Source: JBFLVQ01 sp040758525 (lineage in GTDB: Bacteria > Acidobacteriota > Blastocatellia > Chloracidobacteriales > JADJPF01). From it: a stretch of 17,258 nt of DNA. This document shows, in pieces, positions 1 to 9,100 of the stretch (position 1 is its first letter; each line of letters opens with the position of its first letter). The translations under genes and the position numbers were made by a program. Below the pieces are notes generated by a model that made no database searches, had not been told where the DNA came from, and saw only the letters and a list, made by a program, of their open reading frames with translations. The DNA lies in NCBI GenBank assembly GCA_040758525.1, contig JBFLVQ010000123.1:1-17258 (forward strand), given 5' to 3'.

Positions 1-3000
1 ATACGAGCAGAGCTGATCAAGCTGAGTGAGGATGAGCAAGTATTGGTAATGGTGATGCACCATATCATCAGCGATGGATGGTCGATGGGGGTATTGGTAC
101 AAGAGGTAGCACAGTGTTATGAAGCCTACATTGCAGGACGAACAGCCAGGTTAGCAGAGCTACCGATTCAATATGCAGACTATGCATACTGGCAGCGCAA
201 CTGGCTACAAGGAGATCTACTACATTTCCAGTTAGATTATTGGAAACGACAGTTAGAGAATATTCCTGAGGTATTACAACTTCCTACTGATCGCCCACGA
301 CCAGCATTACAAACTTATAATGGTGCAATTAAATCATGCATACTGCCTAAGAATTTGTCTGAATCACTTAGTAAATTAAGTCAGCAGGAGAATGTTACGT
401 TATTTATGACATTACTAGCTGCATTTCAGACACAACTCTACCGTTATACTGGTCAATCGGATATTGTTGTTGGTACTCCGATTGCTAATCGTAATAGAGT
501 TGAGATTGAAGGATTAATAGGTTTCTTTGTTAATACTCTCGCGTTACGCAGCAATCTCTCGGGCAATATCAGTTTTTTAGAATTACTGAGAAAGACACGG
601 GACATTGCTTTGGGTGCTTATACGCATCAGGATCTTCCTTTTGAAAAATTAGTAGAAGAACTGCAGCCACAGCGCCATTTAAGCCATACACCAATTTTCC
701 AGGTGATGTTCACAATACAGAACACACCGATGTCGTCTTTTGATATTTCTGGTTTAAGTTTCCACACTTTTGAAGTTGAATCCGTCGTTGCTAAATTTGA
801 CTTATCTCTTTCATTTGTAGAAACGGATAATGGTTTGGTTGAATATTGGGAATACAACACAGATCTGTTTGATGATGTTACAGTAGCGCGTATGCTAGGG
901 CATTGCCAGACTCTGTTGGAGAGCATCATTGCCAATCCAACACAGCAACTGGCAGCCTTGCCGATCTTGACACTTGTCGAACAGCAACAGTTGGTAACCT
1001 GGAATGACACTGACACCGATTATGCACAGAACTATTGCTTACATGAATTATTTGAAGCTCAGGTAGAGAGAACACCAGATGCGATCGCGCTAATCTTTCA
1101 CGATCAGCTAGTAACATATCAAGAATTAAATGCGCGCGCTAATCAACTGGCGCACTATCTACAGAAATTTGGTGTAGCACCAGAAGCTTTTGTAGGGATA
1201 TGTGTGGAACGTTCGATCGAGATGATTGTTGGGTTATTGGGAGTATTAAAGGCAGGTGGGGTATATATACCGCTTGATCCAAACTATCCTCAAGATCGTC
1301 TTGCTTTTATGATTGAGGATGCTGGTATTGAGCTGCTATTAACCCAAAAGCATTTTATCGAGAAGTTTTCTCAGTTATCAGGCAGAGCGCAAACAGAGAT
1401 AGTTTGTTTAGAATCAGATTGGCAAATAATTGATCAGGAGCCTTCAGAGAAACTAACCAACAATGTCTTGACTAACAATCCAGCCTACGTAATTTATACT
1501 TCTGGATCGACAGGCAAGCCTAAAGGTGTGGTGATCTCACACAACTCCATATGCAGTAGGCTCTACTGGGGCCAATTAGCACAACCATTCCAGGTAAATG
1601 ATCGCACTTTGCAGATAGCGTCAATAAGTTTTGATGCCTCAATATGGGAGATATTCACACCATTGGTTGCTGGCGCTCAGTTGGTTATTGCTCCCCCTGA
1701 AGCTACTCAAGATATCGACTACCTATGCAGAATTATTGTCGAGAATAAAATTACTGTGCTTCAGATTGTTCCTTCATTATTGCAAATGCTCTTACTCACA
1801 GGAGATTTACAGAAGAGTAGAGATCTACAACAAATTCTCTGTGGTGGTGAAGTGCTCAGTAACGAACTCCAGGAACGCATCTTTGAATCTATGCAGGTAG
1901 AGTTGTTCAATTATTATGGTCCCACGGAGACTACCATAGATGCAACTTATTGGCATTGTCAGCGTGGCAGTAATACTCGCACCGTTCCTATCGGTCGACC
2001 AATCGGTAATATTAAGACATATATACTGGATAAATATTTGTATCCAGTAGCAATTGGTGTTGCTGGAGAATTGTATGTTGCGGGTGTTGGCTTAGCAAGA
2101 GGCTATCTTAATAGGCCAGACTTAACAGCAGATAAATTTATTCCTGATCCATTTAGTAAACATCCTGGTGACCGCCTCTACAAGACTGGTGACTTGGTAC
2201 GCTATCTACCAGATGGTAGTATCGAATTTCTCGGACGTGTTGATGATCAAATAAAGATTAGGGGTTTACGCTTAGAGCTTGGCGAGATTGAAGCAGTATT
2301 AACTGCGCACCCTGATATACACGAGGCCGCAGTAGTAGTAAGAGAAGGTATACCAGGCGAGCAGTGTCTAGTTGCTTACCTGGTTGCAAAACAACAGGAA
2401 GTCTCTTCTTTTAGTGAGTTGCGCAACTATTTGAAAGAGAGATTACCTGAATACATGGTGCCATCAGCTTTTGTAATATTAAATGCAATGCCACTTACAC
2501 CTAGTGGTAAGATTGATCGCCAAGCCCTTCCTTTGCCCGATAAAATGACGACAAGCTTTGCCTCTCCTCGTAATTTAATAGAAGAGATGATAACCAGTAT
2601 TTGGTCGCAAGTACTAAAACGAGAAAATATAGGTGTTCATGATAATTTCTTTGAATTGGGCGGACATTCATTACTAGCGGCACAGCTTATTGCTCGATTA
2701 CGTTCTGTATTTAAAATTGAACTACCTTTGCGTAGCCTATTTGAATCACCTACTATTGCCGAATTGGCCAACAAAATAGCAACAACCGATTTGAGCGAGC
2801 AAAATCTTCCAACGGTTGAGTTACTTCCAATATCAAGAGAGCAAGAATTACCACTCTCTTTTGTACAGCAGCGGTTTTGGTTTCTTGATCAATTAGTACC
2901 TGACAATCCTGCTTTTAATATTCCTGCCGCAGTTCATCTAAAAGGCATACTTGATGTCGCAATATTGGAGCGTAGTTTTAATGAGATTGTCAGGCGGCAT

Positions 3001-6000
3001 GAAGTCTTGCGTACTAACTTTGTCGCTGTAGAGGGACGGCCAGTTCAGACTATCAATACTACAAAGAGACAAACACTATCGATCGTTGATTTACGACACT
3101 TGCCTGAATCTGTGCGTACTGAAAAAGTTAAACAGTTGACCATTGAAGAGGCACAGCGGCCATTCAATCTAGCAAAAGATCCATTATTAAGAACCACGCT
3201 ATTACATTTGGCAGAAGATGAATACGTGCTGCTTCTGACCATGCACCATATCATATCTGATGGTTGGTCGGCTGGTGTACTAGTACAGGAGTTGACACAG
3301 CTTTACCAAGCCTACTCAGTTGATCAACCATCGCCACTTTCTGATCTTCCTATTCAGTATGCAGACTTTGCTTATTGGCAGCGACAATGGTTACAAGGTG
3401 AGGTTTTAGCAACTCGTCTTGCTTATTGGAAGAGACAATTGGGTGGTAATCTTCCTGTATTACAGTTGCCAACGGATCGGCCTAGACCACCATTGCAAAC
3501 TTCCAATGGTGATAATCAACTCCTGATATTACCAAAGAAATTGTCACAAGCTCTCAAGTCACTAAGTCAGCAAGAGTCTGTTACGTTATTTATGCTTTTG
3601 CTAGCTGTCTTCAAAGTTCTACTCAATAAATATACTGGGCAGGATGACATTATTGTTGGTTCATCAATTGCCAACCGTAATCGTATTGAGACAGAGCAAT
3701 TGATTGGCCTGCTTATTAACACTCTGGTGCTACGCACGGATCTCTCTGGCAATCCCAGTTTTCGAGAGTTACTTAATAGAGTAAGAGAGATGTCACTGGG
3801 AGCTTACGCAAATCAAGATCTTCCTTTTGAACAGTTGCTAGAGGAACTACGACCAAGTACAGATACAAGTCGGCCACCAGTATTTCAAGTAGCATTTCAA
3901 CTACAGAATTTTACTTTACCAACTGTACAACTTAGTGGGTTGACGCTCAGTCCACTGACTACTGAGAATAAAACAGCAAAGTTTGATCTTTCACTTTCCA
4001 TCATGGAGATCGAAGATGGGCTGATGGTGATGATGGAGTACAACACCGATCTCTTTGAAGCTGCTACAATCAAGCGAATGCTGCAACATTACCATATTCT
4101 ATTAGAAGGTGTTATAGACGAACCAACCGCACAGTTGTCAAAATTGCCTATACTGACCGATATAGAACAACAACAAATATTGGTTGAATGGAATAATACT
4201 GATACACATTATCAACCAAACTTCTGCTTGCATAAGCGATTCGAAGCGCAGGCTGAGCAAACACCTAATGCCGTTGCATTAGTGTTTGAAGATCGACAGC
4301 TTACTTATCAAGAACTAAATCAACGAGCCAATCAACTGGCCCATTATCTGCAAAAGTCAGGTATAAGTCGCGAAGCATTAGTAGCAATATGCTTAGAACG
4401 CTCGCCAGAAATGATCATAAGCATACTAGCAATCCTAAAAGCTGGCGCTGCATATCTACCTCTTGATCCAAATTATCCTTCAGAGCGTCTACATTTTATT
4501 ATGGAGGATGCTGACACTGCGCTACTGCTTAGTGAAACCAGTTTAATAAAGCTTATTCCAACACAGTCTCAACAGGTAATTTGTCTTGATACAGATTGGC
4601 AAATGATTGCTTGTGAGAGTAAAGATAATCTACCAGATACAGCTACGGTAACAGACACTGCTTATGTTATCTATACTTCTGGCTCGACCGGCAAACCCAA
4701 AGGTGTTCTGATTAGCCATTACAATGTTGACCGTCTCTTCCAAGCTACTGAACAATGGTTTCAGTTTAATCAATATGATGCCTGGACACTCTTCCATTCC
4801 TATGCTTTTGACTTTTCCGTATGGGAGATATGGGGTGCTCTACTACATGGTGGACGTTTAGTAATTGTCCCTTATTGGATGAGTCGTTCACCAGAAGAGT
4901 TTTATAGACTGCTCTGTCGTGAGCGAGTGACAGTTCTTAATCAGACCCCTTCTGCTTTTCGTCAGCTTATTCGTATAGAAGAGTCTATCAATAATAGCAA
5001 TGAGCTAGCATTACGATTGGTTATCTTTGGTGGTGAGGCATTAGAGCTACAGAGCTTAAGACCTTGGTTCAATCGTCATGGAGACCAGCAACCTAGTCTA
5101 GTCAATATGTATGGTATTACTGAAACAACCGTGCATGTTACCTATCGTCCATTAACAATAGCAGATCTAGAGCTTGCTTCTAACAGTGTGATTGGTGGAC
5201 CGATTCCAGATCTACAAGTCTATATTCTTGATCAATATCAGCAATTGCTGCCGATTGGTGTTGCTGGTGAGATGTACATAGGTGGAGATGGTTTAGCGCG
5301 TGGCTATCTTAATCGTGCTGAATTAACAACTGCACGATTTGTTCCTAATCCATTTAGTAGTGAAGCAGGCGCGCGGCTATATCGATCTGGTGATTTAGCT
5401 CGCTATCTTGGCAATGGAGATATCGAGTATTTAGGTCGTATTGATAATCAAGTAAAGATTCGCGGTTTTCGTATCGAGTTGGGTGAGATAGAAGCAGCGA
5501 TCTGTGAACATCCTAGCATTAGTGAGGCAGTGGTAGTAGCCAGAGATGTTACTGGGGAAGAGAAGCGATTGGTGGCTTATCTTGTTGTTCATTCACAAGC
5601 TAGCCTTTCAATAAATGAATTGCGGGTATTTCTACAACAGAAACTACCTGATTATATGATACCGTCAGTCTTTGTAATCTTAGAGAGTCTACCACTCACC
5701 GCTAATGGTAAAGTAAATTATCGAGCATTGCCAGCGCCTGACCAGGCCAGACCAGAATTAACTAAGGAATTTGTTACGCCACGTACTCCCATTGAGAAAG
5801 AGTTAGCAAAAATCTGGAGTGAGCTATTAGGTGTGGAAAAGGTTGGTATATATGATAACTTCTTTGAACTAGGCGGCCATTCACTCTTACTTACTCAACT
5901 AGCTTCCTGGATACGCAAAGATTTTCGTGTAGAAGTACCATTACGAATACTCTTTGATACTCCTACCATTGTGGAAATGACCAAAGCGATCTTAGCTAGA

Positions 6001-6111
6001 CAAGTTAAACAGGAGAATAAGGCTCAACTTGCTCAAATGCTCAAAGAATTGAAACAACTCTCACCAGAGAAGGTGAAAGCGAAGTTGGAGAAGATGGGAG
6101 GCAGTAAATGA
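1..6111 (+). CDS. Non-ribosomal peptide synthetase, two modules, 5' end outside window
   Basis: Multimodular NRPS; the frame is open from base 1, so the gene begins upstream and the ATG at 43 is internal. Counting base 1 as residue 1, 2036 residues are visible. Order: end of a condensation (C) domain with HHIISDGWS (nt 58-84); adenylation (A) from about residue 345, core YTSGSTGKPKG at 1495-1527, A10 lysine 837; carrier (T) with DNFFELGGHSLL, phosphopantetheine Ser890; second C from about 950 with HHIISDGWS (His1082); second A, core at 4672, A10 lysine 1904; second T, Ser1961. There is no epimerase, methyltransferase or thioesterase. Specificity residues read against GrsA numbering are DAWQLGYID(K) for A1, nearest the known Gln code DAWQFGLIDK, and DFWNIGMVH(K) for A2, the known Thr code. 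The C-terminal tail (about 1990-2036) is a charged Lys/Gln/Leu helix, possibly a docking segment to the next protein. It acts in the cytosol, passing its chain to the overlapping downstream synthetase. Confidence 0.97.
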   Translation: MRAELIKLSEDEQVLVMVMHHIISDGWSMGVLVQEVAQCYEAYIAGRTARLAELPIQYADYAYWQRNWLQGDLLHFQLDYWKRQLENIPEVLQLPTDRPRPALQTYNGAIKSCILPKNLSESLSKLSQQENVTLFMTLLAAFQTQLYRYTGQSDIVVGTPIANRNRVEIEGLIGFFVNTLALRSNLSGNISFLELLRKTRDIALGAYTHQDLPFEKLVEELQPQRHLSHTPIFQVMFTIQNTPMSSFDISGLSFHTFEVESVVAKFDLSLSFVETDNGLVEYWEYNTDLFDDVTVARMLGHCQTLLESIIANPTQQLAALPILTLVEQQQLVTWNDTDTDYAQNYCLHELFEAQVERTPDAIALIFHDQLVTYQELNARANQLAHYLQKFGVAPEAFVGICVERSIEMIVGLLGVLKAGGVYIPLDPNYPQDRLAFMIEDAGIELLLTQKHFIEKFSQLSGRAQTEIVCLESDWQIIDQEPSEKLTNNVLTNNPAYVIYTSGSTGKPKGVVISHNSICSRLYWGQLAQPFQVNDRTLQIASISFDASIWEIFTPLVAGAQLVIAPPEATQDIDYLCRIIVENKITVLQIVPSLLQMLLLTGDLQKSRDLQQILCGGEVLSNELQERIFESMQVELFNYYGPTETTIDATYWHCQRGSNTRTVPIGRPIGNIKTYILDKYLYPVAIGVAGELYVAGVGLARGYLNRPDLTADKFIPDPFSKHPGDRLYKTGDLVRYLPDGSIEFLGRVDDQIKIRGLRLELGEIEAVLTAHPDIHEAAVVVREGIPGEQCLVAYLVAKQQEVSSFSELRNYLKERLPEYMVPSAFVILNAMPLTPSGKIDRQALPLPDKMTTSFASPRNLIEEMITSIWSQVLKRENIGVHDNFFELGGHSLLAAQLIARLRSVFKIELPLRSLFESPTIAELANKIATTDLSEQNLPTVELLPISREQELPLSFVQQRFWFLDQLVPDNPAFNIPAAVHLKGILDVAILERSFNEIVRRHEVLRTNFVAVEGRPVQTINTTKRQTLSIVDLRHLPESVRTEKVKQLTIEEAQRPFNLAKDPLLRTTLLHLAEDEYVLLLTMHHIISDGWSAGVLVQELTQLYQAYSVDQPSPLSDLPIQYADFAYWQRQWLQGEVLATRLAYWKRQLGGNLPVLQLPTDRPRPPLQTSNGDNQLLILPKKLSQALKSLSQQESVTLFMLLLAVFKVLLNKYTGQDDIIVGSSIANRNRIETEQLIGLLINTLVLRTDLSGNPSFRELLNRVREMSLGAYANQDLPFEQLLEELRPSTDTSRPPVFQVAFQLQNFTLPTVQLSGLTLSPLTTENKTAKFDLSLSIMEIEDGLMVMMEYNTDLFEAATIKRMLQHYHILLEGVIDEPTAQLSKLPILTDIEQQQILVEWNNTDTHYQPNFCLHKRFEAQAEQTPNAVALVFEDRQLTYQELNQRANQLAHYLQKSGISREALVAICLERSPEMIISILAILKAGAAYLPLDPNYPSERLHFIMEDADTALLLSETSLIKLIPTQSQQVICLDTDWQMIACESKDNLPDTATVTDTAYVIYTSGSTGKPKGVLISHYNVDRLFQATEQWFQFNQYDAWTLFHSYAFDFSVWEIWGALLHGGRLVIVPYWMSRSPEEFYRLLCRERVTVLNQTPSAFRQLIRIEESINNSNELALRLVIFGGEALELQSLRPWFNRHGDQQPSLVNMYGITETTVHVTYRPLTIADLELASNSVIGGPIPDLQVYILDQYQQLLPIGVAGEMYIGGDGLARGYLNRAELTTARFVPNPFSSEAGARLYRSGDLARYLGNGDIEYLGRIDNQVKIRGFRIELGEIEAAICEHPSISEAVVVARDVTGEEKRLVAYLVVHSQASLSINELRVFLQQKLPDYMIPSVFVILESLPLTANGKVNYRALPAPDQARPELTKEFVTPRTPIEKELAKIWSELLGVEKVGIYDNFFELGGHSLLLTQLASWIRKDFRVEVPLRILFDTPTIVEMTKAILARQVKQENKAQLAQMLKELKQLSPEKVKAKLEKMGGSK
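6096..6111 (+). promoter_or_regulatory. Shine-Dalgarno and ATGA stop/start overlap between the two NRPS genes
   Basis: GGGAGG (6096-6101) lies six bases before the ATG at 6108, and the ATG overlaps the TGA stop of the upstream NRPS (6109-6111). This fixes the start of the second synthetase at the glycosyltransferase domain. It also implies one transcript with translational coupling, so the glycosyltransferase is made in step with the upstream modules. Confidence 0.85.
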
Positions 6112-9100
6112 GAATCCTGCTAACAATGAATTTGCCCTATTATCCTACCTTTGGCGGTGCTAACAAGGGCAATCGAATATTAGCGGAAGGATTGGCCGAG
6201 AATGGTCATCAGGTACAGGTTGTTGTACCAGTGTTAGGAGTACCTAGTCGATTAACGCATACAGAATTTATTGCGCAGTTGACTGCTGAAGGAATAGAGG
6301 TCTCTTCTCACGATAAAATAGTTTATTTCCATATGAATGGTGTGGAAGTACAGGCTGTAGCCGATCCATCACAATTACGCACCCATTTAGTAGCAGAGAT
6401 AGAGAAGTTCAAACCCGATTGTGTACTAGTCTCTTCTGAAGATCCATCACATAATTTACTAGATGCAGCATTGAAGGCTTGTCCAGATCGAGTGATCTAT
6501 CTGGTGCATACAGTCTCTTTTCTTCCCTTTGGTCCACAAGCATTCTTTCCTAGTGAAAGTAGAGCAAAACTGATCGAACAAGTAGCAGGTATTGCTACAA
6601 TCAGCAAGTATACTGCCCAATATCTAGAGCGTTGGGGAGGTCTATCTTCAAAGGTGATCTACTGGCCTTGGTATGGGTCTGGACCTTTTCCCAATTTTGG
6701 CCGATTTGATCAAGGTTTTGTTACTATGTTGAATCCTTGCGAGGTGAAAGGGATCTCAATATTGCTAGCATTGGCGCAAGCATTACCAGAAGTTCAGTTC
6801 GCAGCAGTTCCTACTTGGGGCGCGGTTGCTGCAGATTTAGCTAACTTGAAAAGCTTGCCTAACATGCATCTGCTGTCACCTAGTCCCAATATTGATGATA
6901 TTCTCTCACAGACACGTATTCTATTAGTACCATCATTATGGGAAGAATCATTTGGCCTGATAGCAGTAGAGGCTATGTTACGCGGTATTCCTGTGCTGGC
7001 TAGCAATATTGGTGGATTGGTAGAAGCAAAACTAGGTACCGATTTTCTCCTACCAGTTCAACCTATAGAACATTTTAGCGAGCAGCTTAATGAGAGCATG
7101 ATTCCTATACCAATAGTGCCTAAACAGGATATCACTCCTTGGCGAGAAGCGCTTAGTCAATTGCTTTCTCAGCAAGAACTATACGAACAGCAATCAAAAA
7201 CAGTACGCGAGACAGCAATTAAATTTGTCAGCAGTCTAACGCTTGAACCATTAGAAGAACTAATAGAGCAGGCCATTAATCGATCTGGTAAAGAACAAAT
7301 GGATATTGATATGCAGAATCAAACTCTACTCAGTATCGTGGAAAGTTTAGGCGAGGATTTTGATAACATAGATGATCTTAGTCCAGAACAGCAAGCACTA
7401 CTAATGTTATGGTTGCGGGAAAAGGCTGCTGAACAGGTTAGCGATGAGCCTCATACTCAAAGTATCCAGCCAATTATACGTACAGGGGAATTGCCGCTCT
7501 CTTTTGCTCAACAGCGGCTATGGTTTCTTAATCAATTAGAGCCTAATAGTGCAGTCTACAATATTCCCTCGGCAATTCGCTTATCTGGAAAGCTGGATCT
7601 GGCAGTTTTGCAGCAGTGCTTTAATGAAGTTGTAGATAGGCACGAAGTGTTACGAACAAACTTTGACACCGTGGATGGCAAGCCAGTGTTGGTGGTTGCT
7701 TCACAATTGAAATTACCATTGCCAATAGTAGATCTACAACAAACCTCTTACCAACAACAGCAATTTGAAATTAATAGACTAGCTATTGCTGAAGCGCATA
7801 AGCCGTTTGATCTAGCAAAACAACCATTATTACGAATGGTATTACTACAGCTTGGTAAAGAAGATTTTGTACTGCTTTTAACTATGCATCATATTGTTTC
7901 TGATGCTTGGTCGATAGGTGTCTTTGTTAATGAAGTAATAGCACTATATGAGGCATTTTCTCAGAGTAAGCCATCACCATTGCAGGAGCTTCCAATTCAG
8001 TATGTCGATTTTGCTGGATGGCAACGAGAGTGGTTACAAGGTGAAGAGTTAGCCAGACAACTAGATTATTGGAAAGAGCAGTTAGCTGGTAGTGCTACCA
8101 TTTTGCAACTTCCTACTGATCGACCTAGACCAGCAATTATCTCCTATCAAGGTGCAAGTCAGACTGTGAGAATTCCTCAAGATCTTACTCGGGCTATTAA
8201 GGAGCTTTGTCAGCAAGAAGGTGTCACACTATTTATGACATTGTTGGCAGCATTTGAGACGCTGCTTTTTCGTTATAGTGAACAAAAAGATATTATTGTC
8301 GGCTCGCCAATTGCAAATCGTAATCGTGCTGAGATTGAGCCTTTGATCGGGTTTTTTGTTAATACACTGGTGTTTAGAACTGATTTTTCAAACAACCCAT
8401 CTTTTCTCACATTACTACAACAAGTTCGCCAGACCGCGTTGGATGCCTATTCGCATCAGGATCTGCCATTTGAAAAATTGGTTGAAGAGTTACATCCACA
8501 GCGCAATCTTAACCAGTCACCATTGTTCCAAGTGATGTTTATGCTACAGAATGCTTCTGTTGGCTCAGTGGAGATTGCTAATTTAAATGTGCGTCCTATC
8601 GAGATCGATATGCAGACAACAATATTTGATCTGTCATTAGCATTAGAAGAGACGCCAAGAGGATTAGTAGGTATTGTTGAATTTAGTACTGAATTGTTTG
8701 ATCTTGCTACCATTGATCGAATGATTGGTCACTGGCAAGTTTTGTTAGAAGCTATCGTAGCAAATCCTACACAATCGGTTCGTATGCTACCTATTTTAAC
8801 AACCACAGAACGTCATCAGTTACTGGTAGATTGGAACTCGGCCAAATCAGATTATCCAAAAGAGAAATGTATACATGAGCTTTTTCAAGCACAAGTTGAA
8901 CGTACACCTGATGCTGTAGCAATAGTGTTTAATGATGAAGAACTAACTTATAAAGAATTAGATATTAAAGCAAATCAGCTAGCCCATTATTTAAGATCGT
9001 TAGGTGTATCATCAGAAAAACTAGTAGGAATCTATCTTGAGCGATCACTAGAGATGGTTATTGGTTTATTAGGTATTCTTAAGGCTGGGGGCGGCTACTT

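Noticed and set aside
627..1016. Antisense frames within the NRPS genes (for example here and at 8456-8713)
   Set aside because: They are shadows of the condensation-domain codons, recurring opposite the same conserved motif in several modules, with no domain content of their own.
1081..1088. GCGATCGC octamer (HIP1) as proof of a cyanobacterium
   Set aside because: I saw it only once in 17 kb, so it does not show the dense HIP1 pattern and cannot settle the phylum.
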